From an uncultured Oscillospiraceae bacterium (GTDB lineage Bacteria; Bacillota; Clostridia; Oscillospirales; Oscillospiraceae): a stretch of 41,209 nucleotides of DNA. A model generated the notes under the pieces. That model did not search any database. It was not told the DNA's origin and worked only from the letters and a program-made list of their open reading frames with translations. The DNA lies in contig CAJUPU010000028.1 in assembly GCA_910588495.1 (NCBI GenBank), positions 1 to 41,209 on the forward strand, written 5' to 3'. A program made the position numbers and the translations under genes. This document shows positions 30,918-39,910 of this stretch, one piece after another. Position 1 is the stretch's first letter; every line of letters begins with the position of its first letter.

Positions 30918-32506
30918 AGAAGTTCTTCGCCCTGCTGAAGGTGAGCGTGAAGTCCATGCTGCTCTCCTCCACCAACGCCCGGGGAAGGAGCCGGAAAAAG
31001 GCGGCTACCGGGATGGGGGCCATGGTGCTCATCGCCTTTTTGGGCCTGTACATGTCCGGCATGTACAGCTCTCTGCTCATGTCGGTGCTGGCCCCCGTCC
31101 ACATGGAGTCCCTGGTGTTCCTCTTCATGGGCATGGCGGCGCTGTTGGGTGGGCTGCTGTTCACCGCCTTCGCCGTCAAGGGCGTGGTGTTCGGCGGCAA
31201 GGACAACGACCTGCTGCTGGCCATGCCGGTGTCCTCCACCATGCTGATGGCCGGCCGGGTGAGCGCCATCTACCTGGAGAACCTGCTGTTCTCCTTCTTC
31301 ATCCTGGCCCCCGCCGGGGCGGTGTGCGCCTTCATGACCCAGAGCGGGGTGGGGCATTCCCTGCTGTTCTGGGCGCGGCTGCTGGCCGCGGTGCTGGCCC
31401 TGCCCCTGCTGGACACGGCCCTGTCCGTCCTGATGGGGGCGCTGGTGGCCTTTGCCTCCGCCAAACTGACCAAAGGGGGGGCGGTCGGCCAGAACATCGT
31501 CATGGCGCTGTACCTGGTGGCGGTGTTCTGGTTCGCCTTCAACCTCAACGGTATGCTGGAGGGGCTGGCCGCCGACGCCATGGGGGTGAAGGAGTCCCTG
31601 AGCTGGGCCGCCCCCCTGCTGTGGATGGCGGACGGCATCCTGGGGGACTGGGGGAAGCTGCTGGCCTTTGCCGCCTGCTGCATCATCCCCTTTGTCCTGG
31701 TGGTGTTTGGGCTGGGCCGGGTGTACCGCAAGGCGGTCACCGCCTTCGCCGCCCGCTCCGCCCGGAACGACTATAAGCTGTCCGCCCAGTCCGCCTCCGG
31801 GCAAAAGAAGGCCCTGCTGCGCATGGAGCTGCGGCGGCTGTTCGGTATGCCCATGTACTTTTGGAACTCCTGCCTGGGCCTGATCATGCTGGTGGCCATG
31901 GGCGCGGCGGCCCTGGTCATGCGGGAGGACCTGCGGATGTATCTGGGCCTGCTGGAGGACTTCCCCCGGATGCCCTTGGCGGCGCTGATGATAGGCTTCT
32001 GCCTGTCCATGACGGTGATCGCCGCGCCCTCCGTCAGCCTGGAGGGCAAGTACCTGTGGATCCTCCGGGAGGCCCCGGTGGACGAGGGGGCCCTGCTGGG
32101 GCTCAAGACCGGCTTCGAGCTGATGTTCAGCGCGCCCTGCGCCGCGATCGCCGGGGCGTGCCTGACCATCGCCCTGGAGCTGTCCCCCCTGGAGGGGGCG
32201 GTGCTGCTGCTGGCGGCCCTGCTGTTCTGCGCCGCCCACGCCGCCTTCGGGATGCTCATCGGCCTGACCTTCCCCAAGCTGGACGCGGTGAACGAGACCG
32301 TGGTGGTCAAGCAGTCCCTGGCCGTCATGCTGGGCATGTTCGTGCCCATGGCGGCGCTGGGCGCGTGCGCCCTGGCGTACTGGCTGGGGAGCATGGCGGG
32401 CCCGGTGCTGGCCATAGCTCTGCCGCTGGCCCTGCTGGCGGCGTTCGCGGGGGCCTGCGCTCTGATCCTGGCCAAAAAGGGCCCGGCCATGCTGCGCGCG
32501 CTGTGA
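30914..32506 (+). CDS. ABC exporter permease, large
   Basis: This encodes 530 residues with about 12 hydrophobic segments. It resembles the two-fold-repeated permeases of about 530-560 residues paired with EcsA-like ATPases in Firmicutes, which I know only as putative exporters. A cytoplasmic N-terminal stretch (KSMLLSSTNARGRSRKKA) and a central soluble part near residues 280-310 separate two membrane halves. The substrate is unknown. The ATG overlaps the ATPase stop by 4 nt, so the two are translationally coupled. Confidence 0.85.
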   Translation: MKKFFALLKVSVKSMLLSSTNARGRSRKKAATGMGAMVLIAFLGLYMSGMYSSLLMSVLAPVHMESLVFLFMGMAALLGGLLFTAFAVKGVVFGGKDNDLLLAMPVSSTMLMAGRVSAIYLENLLFSFFILAPAGAVCAFMTQSGVGHSLLFWARLLAAVLALPLLDTALSVLMGALVAFASAKLTKGGAVGQNIVMALYLVAVFWFAFNLNGMLEGLAADAMGVKESLSWAAPLLWMADGILGDWGKLLAFAACCIIPFVLVVFGLGRVYRKAVTAFAARSARNDYKLSAQSASGQKKALLRMELRRLFGMPMYFWNSCLGLIMLVAMGAAALVMREDLRMYLGLLEDFPRMPLAALMIGFCLSMTVIAAPSVSLEGKYLWILREAPVDEGALLGLKTGFELMFSAPCAAIAGACLTIALELSPLEGAVLLLAALLFCAAHAAFGMLIGLTFPKLDAVNETVVVKQSLAVMLGMFVPMAALGACALAYWLGSMAGPVLAIALPLALLAAFAGACALILAKKGPAMLRAL

Positions 32507-32517
32507 TCCGGGACAGA

Positions 32518-32545
32518 AGCCCCCGGCGTTTGTGCGCCGGGGGCT
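32518..32545 (+). terminator. terminator of the MerR/ABC operon
   Basis: AGCCCCCGGCG pairs perfectly with CGCCGGGGGCT around TTTGTG. The T-tract is weak (CCTATT). It abuts the mnmA promoter. Confidence 0.78.
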
Positions 32546-32559
32546 CCTATTGACACGGG

Positions 32560-32568
32560 TGGTATAAT
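32560..32568 (+). promoter_or_regulatory. extended -10 promoter of mnmA
   Basis: TGG directly precedes TATAAT (32563-32568), 28 nt before the mnmA start. The expected -35 position falls in the preceding terminator hairpin and has no consensus, so the extended -10 must carry recognition. Confidence 0.65.
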
Positions 32569-32595
32569 GCGGACAGAAGAAACGGGGGCGGAACT

Positions 32596-33681
32596 ATGGA
32601 ACAAAAGAAGCGGGTCCTGGTAGCCATGAGCGGCGGGGTGGACTCCAGCGCGGCAGCGTGGCTGCTGAAGGAACAGGGCTATGAGTGCATCGGCGTCACC
32701 ATGAAGCTGCTGGGCGGCGGGGAGGCGGAGCCGGACCAGGGCAGGCCCTGCTGCACCCTGGACGATGCGCAGGACGCCGGACAGGCGGCCCGCCGGATGG
32801 GGATCCCCCATTATGTGTTCAACTTTTCCCATGATTTTGAGGAAAAGGTGGTCCGGCCCTTCATCAGCGCCTACGAGCGGGGGGAGACCCCCAACCCCTG
32901 TATCGACTGCAACCGCTTTTTGAAGTTTGACAAGCTCTACCGCCGGGCGCGGGAGCTGGGGTGCGGCTGCATCGCCACCGGCCACTACGCGCGGATCTTG
33001 GAGGATGGGGCGGGCGGCTTCCGCCTGGCCAAAGCGGCGGACCTGAGCCGGGACCAGAGCTATGTGCTCTACCCCATTCCCCGGGAGCAGCTTGCCCACA
33101 CCCTGTTTCCGCTGGGGGGGCTGACCAAAGCCCAGGCGCGGGAGATCGCCCAGGCCCGGGGCTTCGTCAACGCCCGGAAGCGGGACAGCCAGGACATCTG
33201 CTTCGTGCCGGACGGGGACTACCTGGCGTTCATGGAGCGCCACACCGGAAAGACCTACCCCCAGGGGGACATCGTGGACCTGGAGGGCAGAGTGGTGGGC
33301 CGCCACCGGGGGGCGGCGGGGCTCACCATCGGCCAGCGCCGGGGGGTGGGGGTGCCGTCCTCGGGGCGGATCTATGTGTGCGGCAAGCGCATGGACACCA
33401 ACACCGTGGTCGTGGGCCCGGAGGAGGCGCTGTACTCCTCCGGGTGCGTGGCGGAGGGGTGGAACTGGCTCATCGATCCCCCAGCCGGGCCCTTCCAGGC
33501 GCTGGTCAAGACCCGCTACCGCCAGACCGAGCAGCCGGCAGCCGTCTTTCCCCAGGGGGACCGGGTGCGGTTGGAGTTCCGGGAGCCCCAGCGGGCGGTG
33601 ACCCCGGGCCAGGGGGCGGTGGTGTATGACGAGGAGGGGACCGTCCTGGGCGGCGGAACGATCGCGCAGATCCTTCCTTGA
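32596..33681 (+). CDS. mnmA: tRNA-specific 2-thiouridylase MnmA
   Basis: This encodes 361 residues, the usual length. MnmA uses ATP to adenylate U34 of tRNA-Lys, -Glu and -Gln and then inserts sulfur. The PP-loop SGGVDSS is at 12-18. The catalytic Cys pair is C102 in NPCIDCN and C202 in SQDICFV. TGHYARI, KSRDQSYVL-like SRDQSYVLY and the C-terminal GLTIGQRRGVG are typical. It is cytoplasmic and receives sulfur from a cysteine desulfurase encoded elsewhere. A terminator follows directly. Confidence 0.97.
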   Translation: MEQKKRVLVAMSGGVDSSAAAWLLKEQGYECIGVTMKLLGGGEAEPDQGRPCCTLDDAQDAGQAARRMGIPHYVFNFSHDFEEKVVRPFISAYERGETPNPCIDCNRFLKFDKLYRRARELGCGCIATGHYARILEDGAGGFRLAKAADLSRDQSYVLYPIPREQLAHTLFPLGGLTKAQAREIAQARGFVNARKRDSQDICFVPDGDYLAFMERHTGKTYPQGDIVDLEGRVVGRHRGAAGLTIGQRRGVGVPSSGRIYVCGKRMDTNTVVVGPEEALYSSGCVAEGWNWLIDPPAGPFQALVKTRYRQTEQPAAVFPQGDRVRLEFREPQRAVTPGQGAVVYDEEGTVLGGGTIAQILP

Positions 33682-33690
33682 TAGAAAAAT

Positions 33691-33718
33691 GAGGAGCGCA
33701 CTGTGAAGTGCGCTCCTC
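33691..33718 (+). terminator. terminator of mnmA
   Basis: GAGGAGCGCACT pairs perfectly with AGTGCGCTCCTC around GTGA. The T-tail is short (TTGCTGTG). Confidence 0.8.
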
Positions 33719-33820
33719 TTGCTGTGCGTGTGGCGGCGGGGACGATCTTCGCTGCCCGCCCCCGCGCGGCAGGCAAGGGCCCTTGTCCGTCTCCTTTTCC
33801 AAGAAAAGGGTTCGAAAGAC

Positions 33821-34684
33821 TCACTCCATCTCGATCAGCTCATACTCCCGGCTGCCGATGCCCAGGTCCGCCGCAGCCTCCACGGTGTGGACGCCGTTGA
33901 GGGACTCGATGCGCTGGATCAGATCGGCCTTGCCGGGATCCTCCGAGGCGTACACCAGGTCCAGGCACGCCTGGTCCAGGGCCACCGGGTCCAGAGAGGC
34001 CAGGATGCCGATATCGCCGATCTTGGGGTCGGCGGCCACGGCGCAGCAGTCGCAGTCCACCGACATGTTCTTCATCACGTTGAGGTAGGCCGCCTTGCCC
34101 TGGAAGCGGTGGTGGACGGACCAGGCGGCGTCGGCCATGGACTCCAGGAAGGAGTCGTGGTCGGAGTCCCAGAACTTCTCCTCGTCCCCGGCGCCGTGGA
34201 TATACACCTTGCCGTGGGAGGAGGCGATGCCGATGGAGATGTTCTTCAGCGCCCCGCCGAAGCCCCCCATGGGGTGGCCCTTGAAGTGGGAGAGCACCAG
34301 CAGCGAGTCGTAGTCCGCCAGATGGGCGCCCACGAAATTCTTTTTGATGACCTTGCCGCCGGGGATGTCCAGCTGGATCTCGTCGGTCTCGTCCAGGATG
34401 TCCACCTGGGCGGCGTCCAGCCAGCCGTGGCGCTCCATGGTGATCTTGTGGGCGTGGGTGGTGTTGCGCCCGCCGTCGTAGGCGGTGTTGCACTCCACGA
34501 TGGTCCCCCCCACGTGGTCGATCATGGGCTTCATGAAGTCGGGGCGGATGAAGTTCTGGTTGCCCGGCTCGCCGGAGTGGATCTTGACGGCCACTTTCCC
34601 GGAGAGCTGGACGCCCAGGGCGCCGTACAGCCGGAGCATGGCCTGGGGAGAGAGGTCGCGGGTGAAATAGACCTTGGATTTCAT
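33821..34684 (-). CDS. DUF362 domain-containing protein
   Basis: This encodes 287 residues. The DUF362 pattern is clear: KVAVKIHSGEPGNQNFIRPDFMKPMID near the N-terminus, then ECNTAYDGGRN, and LVLSHFKGHPMGGFGGALKNISIG in the middle, with SVDCDCCAVAADPKIGDIGIL later. Related proteins often carry a ferredoxin domain; no classical CxxCxxCxxxC cluster is seen here, only CDCC. The function is unsettled. AGGAGG precedes the ATG, and a good promoter lies upstream. Confidence 0.92.
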   Translation of the reverse strand: MKSKVYFTRDLSPQAMLRLYGALGVQLSGKVAVKIHSGEPGNQNFIRPDFMKPMIDHVGGTIVECNTAYDGGRNTTHAHKITMERHGWLDAAQVDILDETDEIQLDIPGGKVIKKNFVGAHLADYDSLLVLSHFKGHPMGGFGGALKNISIGIASSHGKVYIHGAGDEEKFWDSDHDSFLESMADAAWSVHHRFQGKAAYLNVMKNMSVDCDCCAVAADPKIGDIGILASLDPVALDQACLDLVYASEDPGKADLIQRIESLNGVHTVEAAADLGIGSREYELIEME

Positions 34685-34716
34685 GGTGGTCCTCCTGTAT
34701 CGTTTGATATGCTTGT

Positions 34717-34745
34717 ATCCTATCTTGATCGCTGCCGTTTGTCAA
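34717..34745 (-). promoter_or_regulatory. promoter of the DUF362 gene
   Basis: On the minus strand TTGACA (34745-34740) and TAGGAT (34722-34717) have a 17-bp spacer, 33 nt before the start codon. Confidence 0.82.
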
Positions 34746-34767
34746 GGGATTTCAGGAAAGGGCGGGC

Positions 34768-34801
34768 AAAAAGCCCCCTTTCCTGGGAAAAGGGGCTTTT
34801 T
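34768..34801 (-). terminator. terminator of the M3 peptidase gene
   Basis: AAAAAGCCCC and GGGGCTTTTT pair around a further partly paired AG/CT-rich core. The minus strand ends in five T. It lies a few bases past the stop codon of the gene at 34807-36510. Confidence 0.9.
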
Positions 34802-34806
34802 GGATA

Positions 34807-36510
34807 TCATTGGATGCCGGACAGGTCGAATGCTGCCAGCCAGTCCCCCGCGGCCCGGCACACGTCTCGCAGGCAGCGCTCGCCGAAGGGACTGTCCAGC
34901 CCCGCGTGTTCCAGCAGCTGGGTGAAGGTGCGGCTGCCCCCCTGGCGGGTGTAGGCCATATACTTCTCCCAGGCCAGGGCCCGGTCCTTTTGCAGCAGGG
35001 CCCAGATCTGGAGGGCCACCGTCTGGGCCAGGCAGTAGTCGATATAGTAGAACGGCGACTCGTAGATGTGGGCCTGGCGCTGCCACGCCTCCCCCTGGGC
35101 GTAGAAGGGGATCTCCCCGTCCAGCTTCACCCAGGGCATATAGACCTGCTGGAGCTGCTTCCATTTGGCGTGGCGCTGGGCGGGGGTCATGTCCGGGTGG
35201 GCGTACACCTCGTGCTGGAAGTGGTCCACCAGGGTGCCGTAGGGGATGAAGGTCAGCGCCCCGGCCAGGTGGCTGTACAGGTATTTTTGGGTGTCCGGGC
35301 CGAAGAAGCCCTCCGCCCAGGGCCAGGCCATGAACTCCATGGACATGGAGTGGACCTCGCACCCCTCCATCCCCGGCCAGATATAGCCCGCGGGGACCCG
35401 GTCCCGGTTCATCCAGCAGGCGAAGGCGTGGCCCGCCTCGTGGGTGACCACCTCCACGTCCCCCTGGGTGCCGTTGAAGTTGGCGAAGATGAAGGGCACC
35501 TTGTGATCCGGGATGGAGGTGCAGTAGCCGCCCCCCGCCTTGCCCTGGGTGGACAGCACGTCCAGCAGCTCCCTGTCCAGCATGGTTTTGAAGAACTCCG
35601 CCGTCTCCGGGGACAGCTCGCCGTAGAACTTCATCCCCTGGGCCAGGATGTCGTCCGCCGTGCCCACGGGCCGGGGGTTGCCGGAGCGGAACTTCAGGGC
35701 GTTGTCGGCGTAGCTCATGGGGTAGTCCTTGCCCAGCCGCTTCGCCTGTTCCCGGTAGATCGAGTCCGCCAGGGGCACCAGGTGCTCCCGCACGGCGGCC
35801 CGGAACTTCTCCACGTCGTCTTTGCCGTAGCAGTTGCGGCCCATGCGGTAGTAGCCCAGGGTGGTGTACCCCTCGTAGCCCAGCTTCCTCCCCATCTCGT
35901 CCCGCAGGCGGACCAGCTCATCGTAGATGCGGTCCAGCTCCCCCTGGTTGTCCTTGAACCATTGGCCCTCCGCCGTCCAGGCGGCCAGACGGCGGGCGTC
36001 GCTGGCGTCCGTCTTGAAGGGGGTGAGCTGGGACAGGGTGTAGGTCCCGCCCTCGAAGGGGATCTTGGCCGAGGCGATCAGCTTCTGGTACGCCTGGGTC
36101 AGGTCGTTCTCCCGCTGGAGCTGGGGCACGATCTCCGGGGAGAAGGTCTTGAGGGCGATCTCCGTGTTCCGGAACATCAGATCGCCGTACTCCGCTTCGA
36201 AGTCCTTCCGGAAGGGGGAGTCCAGCATGGCCACGTTCCACGCCTGGCCGTACTCCTCCAGTTCGGGCAGAGCGGCGTTCCAGAACCGCATCTCCCCGTC
36301 GTAGAACTGGTCCCGGGTGTCGATGGTGTTGCGGATCTGGGCCAGGGTGGCCTGGGTGCCCACCCGGCGGTCGGCCTCCTCCTTTTCCAGGAAAACGGCC
36401 TTGGCCTCAGGGTAGCTGGCCGCCCCCTTGAGCCGGGCGGTGAGCTGGGACAGCCGCTCCTTCACCGCCTCCAGGTCGGGGCGCTGGTAGGGCATCTGGG
36501 AAAATCTCAT
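34807..36510 (-). CDS. M3 family oligoendopeptidase
   Basis: This encodes 567 residues. The zinc motif HEAGH is at residues 357-361, with a downstream Glu in SMEFMAW as third ligand. Surrounding signatures are FIFANFNGTQGDVEVVTHE and a C-terminal FYYIDYCLAQTVALQIW, typical of the clostridial M3 oligoendopeptidase branch. It cleaves short peptides in the cytoplasm. The gene starts 1 nt after the NUDIX gene stop, so the two are co-transcribed. It is complete, with all catalytic residues. Confidence 0.94.
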   Translation of the reverse strand: MRFSQMPYQRPDLEAVKERLSQLTARLKGAASYPEAKAVFLEKEEADRRVGTQATLAQIRNTIDTRDQFYDGEMRFWNAALPELEEYGQAWNVAMLDSPFRKDFEAEYGDLMFRNTEIALKTFSPEIVPQLQRENDLTQAYQKLIASAKIPFEGGTYTLSQLTPFKTDASDARRLAAWTAEGQWFKDNQGELDRIYDELVRLRDEMGRKLGYEGYTTLGYYRMGRNCYGKDDVEKFRAAVREHLVPLADSIYREQAKRLGKDYPMSYADNALKFRSGNPRPVGTADDILAQGMKFYGELSPETAEFFKTMLDRELLDVLSTQGKAGGGYCTSIPDHKVPFIFANFNGTQGDVEVVTHEAGHAFACWMNRDRVPAGYIWPGMEGCEVHSMSMEFMAWPWAEGFFGPDTQKYLYSHLAGALTFIPYGTLVDHFQHEVYAHPDMTPAQRHAKWKQLQQVYMPWVKLDGEIPFYAQGEAWQRQAHIYESPFYYIDYCLAQTVALQIWALLQKDRALAWEKYMAYTRQGGSRTFTQLLEHAGLDSPFGERCLRDVCRAAGDWLAAFDLSGIQ

Positions 36511-36511
36511 G

Positions 36512-37012
36512 TCAAGGGCCTCCTTTTTTGGTCAGTGACAGCGTTTTGCCGTCCAACACGGCGCGCACCAACCGGTCGCCCTCATACTCCAGGGTGAGCA
36601 GGAAGGGGGGCGCGTCCCGGGCCAGCAGCTCCAGGAAGATCTTGTCCCCCTCCCACACGGGCAGGGCGGGCACCGCCTCCTTGGGCACCCAGGCCAGCTC
36701 TCCCTCGTCGCAGTCCCGGGCCAGCTCCCCCGTCCAGCCCGTGGCGGTGAACAGGTGCATGTATTCCCCGCCCCAGCCATCGCTGAGGAAGGTGACCACC
36801 CCCCGGAACCGCCAGTGGGTGAGGGTGAGGCCGGTCTCCTCCCGGACCTCCCGGAGGAAGCACTCGTCGGGGCTCTCGCCGGGCTCGAAGTGGCCGCCCA
36901 CGCCGATCCACTTGTCCTTGTTCACGTCCGCCTGCTTCTTCACCCGGTGGAGCATCAGGTACTCGCCCCGGGGGTTCTCCAAATAGCCCAATGTACTGTT
37001 GTGCATGTTCAT
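36512..37012 (-). CDS. NUDIX hydrolase (MutT-like)
   Basis: This encodes 166 residues. The NUDIX box GGHFEPGESPDECFLREVREETGL is complete, with the REVREE metal-binding core at about residues 57-62. The preceding LHRVKKQADVNKDKWIGVGG and the following strand order fit clostridial 8-oxo-dGTP diphosphatase-like proteins; the substrate is not proven. Two adjacent ATGs (37012 and 37006) are possible; the first suits GAGGAA best. The stretch upstream, 37013-37183, shows no gene or promoter that I can support. Confidence 0.88.
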   Translation of the reverse strand: MNMHNSTLGYLENPRGEYLMLHRVKKQADVNKDKWIGVGGHFEPGESPDECFLREVREETGLTLTHWRFRGVVTFLSDGWGGEYMHLFTATGWTGELARDCDEGELAWVPKEAVPALPVWEGDKIFLELLARDAPPFLLTLEYEGDRLVRAVLDGKTLSLTKKGGP

Positions 37013-37183
37013 GATCTGTTGTTCCTCAACTGACGCCACGCTTCGCCTCGCCGGTGCGAGCTGGGCTTGCTCGCTGCCCCTTTTTGGGAAAGCGAGTCCG
37101 CTCCGCTGCACCTCCTCTTTCCACAAAGCCTGAAGGACGGCTCTGCGGGGGCCCGTTCAGGGCTCCGATCGACAACTCAGACG

Positions 37184-37531
37184 CTAGAACGGAAGGTTCA
37201 ATCCGCCCGTCAGCTTGGACATCTGGCTGGCGGCGTCCTCATTGGCCTTGCGCAGGGCCTCGTTGACGGCGGCCACGATCAGGTCCTGGAGCATCTCCAC
37301 GTCGTCGGGGTCCACCGCCTCCGGGTCGATGGTCACGGACACCAGCTCCTTCCGGCCGGACACCGAGGCGGACACGACCCCGCCCCCGGCGGCGGCCTCG
37401 TAGGTCTTGGCCTCCAGCTCCTCCTGGGCCTTGAGCATGTCCTGCTGCATCTTCTGGGCCTGGCGGATCATGTTGTTCATGCTGCCGCCGCCCATGCCGC
37501 CCATACCGCGGCTGTTGAATCCCTTTGCCAT
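37184..37531 (-). CDS. ybaB: YbaB/EbfC nucleoid-associated protein
   Basis: This encodes 115 residues. After a Gly/Met-rich start (GMGGMGGGSMNNMI) comes the YbaB helix AQKMQQDMLKAQEELEAKTYEA, then strands VVSASVSGRKELVSVTIDPEAV, and a second helix NEALRKANEDAA. YbaB forms tweezer-like dimers that bind DNA. It lies directly downstream of dnaX, the conserved dnaX-ybaB arrangement of Firmicutes (32 nt gap). AGGAGG precedes the ATG. Confidence 0.95.
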   Translation of the reverse strand: MAKGFNSRGMGGMGGGSMNNMIRQAQKMQQDMLKAQEELEAKTYEAAAGGGVVSASVSGRKELVSVTIDPEAVDPDDVEMLQDLIVAAVNEALRKANEDAASQMSKLTGGLNLPF

Positions 37532-37563
37532 GATTCAGAAGCCTCCTGTTCTATCATTTATGT

Positions 37564-39291
37564 TCACTCTACGATGATATTGCCGCCGTTTTGAGCCAAA
37601 AAGGCGTCCAGCGGGTCCGCCGCCCCGGCGGGGGCGGGGACGTCCTCGGGAGGGGCCTGGCCCACCCGGACCTCCACCTGCCGGGACACGCCGGTCAGGC
37701 TCCGGCACAGCTCGGCCATGGGCCGGGTGATGTCCGGACGGCTGAGCATGTCTTTCACGAACTCGTTGGCCACCCACAGGGTGAGCTGGGAAGCGTCGAA
37801 GCGGCCCTCCGCCATGGCGGGGTTGCTGATAAAGCCGTAGTCGCTCACCGCCAGCGTTCCCTTGAGCCGCTCCCGGAAGGCGTCCCACCCCGGCCAGCCG
37901 GGGGCGGAGGGGGCGGGGACTTCCGGCGCCGGGGGCGGGGGAGCCGGGGGCGGCGGAGCGGGCGTCTGCCTGGGCTCCTCCGGGACCGGGGGCCGTGGCC
38001 AGGGGGCCTCGTCCGGGGCGGGGGGCTCGTCGGGGAGGGGAGGCTCCTCGGGGAGGGGGGGCTCCTCCTGGGGGACGGCCCGGGCCGGGGGCGTAGCCGC
38101 CCGCTGGAGCGCGGGAGGGGGGCCGGGCTCCGGGCTGGGGGCGGGAGCGCCCGCCAGGCCCTGCTCCAGCCTGGACACCCGGGCGGCCAGCCCCGCCGGA
38201 GAGGGGTCCAAAGCCGGGTCGCACAGGGCGGCCAGGCACAGCTCCATGTCGGTGCGGCGGTTGGCGGACCGGGCCAGGTCCGCCGCCGTGCGCTGCAGGC
38301 GGAGGAGCATCTGGACCAGCCGGGGCACGTCCAGCCGGGCGGACAGCTTCTTCAGCGTCTCCCCGTCGAAGCCCCCGGTCATCAGGGCGGAGCCCGCCTT
38401 GGGGGCGGTCTTGCGCACCAGCAGGTCCCGGACCAGGGCGGACAGCTCCCCGGCCAGGGCGGACATCTCCTTGCCGTTGGCGTACAGCCCGTCCAGCCGC
38501 TCCAGGGCGGCGGCCAGGTCGCCGGCGGCGGCGCTCTCCAGCAGGGCGGCGGCCTCCAAGTTGCCCGCCAGCCCCAGGCAGGACAGCACCCGCTCCTCGT
38601 CCACCGCTCCGCCCCCGCCGGAACACTGGTCCAGCAGGGACAGCGCGTCCCGCATACCGCCGTCGGCCAGCCGGGCGATCAGGGCCGCGCCGCCGTCGGT
38701 GAGGGCGATGCCCTCCTCCTGGGAGACATGGAGCAGGTGGGCGGCGATGTCGCCGGGGTGGATGCGCTTGAAGGCGAACTGCTGGCACCGGCTCTTGATG
38801 GTGGCGGGCACCTTGTGGACCTCGGTGGTGGCCAGGATGAACATCAGATGCTCCGGCGGTTCCTCCAGGATCTGGAGCAGGGCGTTGAACGCCTGATTGG
38901 ACAGCATGTGGACCTCGTCGATGATGTACACCCGCTTTTTCACCGCGGCGGGGGTGTACACCGCCTCGTCCAAAATGGAGCGGATATCGTCCACACCGTT
39001 GTTGGAAGCGGCGTCCAGCTCCAGCACGTCCAGGATGGAACCGCTGAGGATGCCCCGGCAGGCGGGGCACTGGTTGCAGGGGTCGCCGTCCTGGGGGTCC
39101 TGGCAGTTCACCGCCCGGGCCAGCAGCTTGGCGCAGGAGGTCTTGCCCGTCCCCCGGGTGCCGGTGAACAGGTAGGCGTGGGACAGCCGCCCCGAGGCCA
39201 CCTGGCGCCTCAGGGTCTGGGTGACGTGGTCCTGGCCCACCACCTGCCCGAAGGTCTTGGAGCGCCACTTGCGGTATAGGGCCTGGTACAT
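37564..39291 (-). CDS. dnaX: DNA polymerase III subunit gamma/tau
   Basis: This encodes 575 residues and is the clamp-loader ATPase of the replicative polymerase. YQALYRKWRSKTF begins the chain. Walker A is TGTRGTGKTSCAKLL near residue 43, the zinc module is CNQCPACRG, Walker B is VYIIDEVHML, sensor 1 is TTEVHKVPATIKSRC, and domain III follows to about residue 370. A Pro-rich linker (about 390-465) joins the C-terminal tau-like domain. The ATG at 39291 has GGGGGGAG upstream. SRP RNA lies upstream on the same strand. The linker is extremely Pro/Glu-rich, reflecting high GC. Confidence 0.96.
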   Translation of the reverse strand: MYQALYRKWRSKTFGQVVGQDHVTQTLRRQVASGRLSHAYLFTGTRGTGKTSCAKLLARAVNCQDPQDGDPCNQCPACRGILSGSILDVLELDAASNNGVDDIRSILDEAVYTPAAVKKRVYIIDEVHMLSNQAFNALLQILEEPPEHLMFILATTEVHKVPATIKSRCQQFAFKRIHPGDIAAHLLHVSQEEGIALTDGGAALIARLADGGMRDALSLLDQCSGGGGAVDEERVLSCLGLAGNLEAAALLESAAAGDLAAALERLDGLYANGKEMSALAGELSALVRDLLVRKTAPKAGSALMTGGFDGETLKKLSARLDVPRLVQMLLRLQRTAADLARSANRRTDMELCLAALCDPALDPSPAGLAARVSRLEQGLAGAPAPSPEPGPPPALQRAATPPARAVPQEEPPLPEEPPLPDEPPAPDEAPWPRPPVPEEPRQTPAPPPPAPPPPAPEVPAPSAPGWPGWDAFRERLKGTLAVSDYGFISNPAMAEGRFDASQLTLWVANEFVKDMLSRPDITRPMAELCRSLTGVSRQVEVRVGQAPPEDVPAPAGAADPLDAFLAQNGGNIIVE

Positions 39292-39602
39292 GAAACTCCC
39301 CCCAATGACAAAGAAACGCGCAGCGCTTTTATTACGCTGCGCTTCAAACGCTTTTGCTCCCGGTCCCGCGCCGAAAGACCGCGCCGGACCGTGTGGACAC
39401 CAAACGCAGGCGCTGGCAGGGAGACGGACCGCGTTCAGTCCATTGCCCGCGCGGGTCCCGACATTGTCACGCTCGCGTTGGGCTGGCTCACGGCCCGGCT
39501 TCCCTCCGACTCGGACTGGTCTCCGGCCCGCTGGGCGGGCCTGCGCTCGTCCTCGCTCCGGTCCACCCGGGCCTGCCAGCCTACGCTCACGCTTCGGCGC
39601 AA
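39292..39602 (-). other. spacer between SRP RNA and dnaX
   Basis: This stretch holds no gene that I can support. The only clear structure is a hairpin at 39318-39342 (GCGCAGCG with CGCTGCGC). On the minus strand it is followed by GTTTCTTT and lies about 25 nt before the dnaX start. It may end the SRP RNA transcript, act as a leader hairpin for dnaX, or both. The rest is GC-rich with many short self-complementary segments. Confidence 0.6.
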
Positions 39603-39880
39603 GGTAAGACCGCGCACCGGCCTTTGAAGGACAGGATATGCCCGTTACCCATACAGCCGGCTCAGGATCGGCAGCCCCGCGGCACACGCCCAGGTCCGCT
39701 TAGTGCTGCTCGGTTCCCCGCCTGACACGGTTCACAGGTGGCCGTTGCGCGGGACCGATCCATCATCGCTGCTTATATGGGGCAGACGGCACAGTCTGCC
39801 TCCGGGGGCCGGGATTCATCCCTGCTGTAGCGGATTGCAGGTACAGGGCACCGCTATCTCCCCAACTAGCGCGGCCTTGC
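39603..39880 (-). ncRNA. ffs: signal recognition particle RNA (large, Alu-domain type)
   Basis: This RNA of about 278 nt targets ribosomes making membrane and secreted proteins, together with Ffh. On the minus strand the 5' Alu part has GGGGAGATAGCGGTGCCCTG and ACCTGCAATCCGCT, closely matching Bacillus scRNA. Domain IV at about 39706-39726 has GTCAGG, CGG-GGAA-CCG and AGCAGC, with the GGAA tetraloop and the Ffh-binding symmetric loop. The ends pair (AAGGCCGCGC with GCGCGGTCTTACCTT). Placement before dnaX is typical of Firmicutes. The ends are estimated. Confidence 0.93.
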
Positions 39881-39910
39881 TTTGCGCCGGGGCGCCAGCA
39901 GACCGCAGTT

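Noticed and set aside
32550..32568. TTGACA followed by TATAAT upstream of mnmA
   Set aside because: The two hexamers are only 7 bp apart, far too close to act together. The TATAAT is kept as part of an extended -10 element instead.
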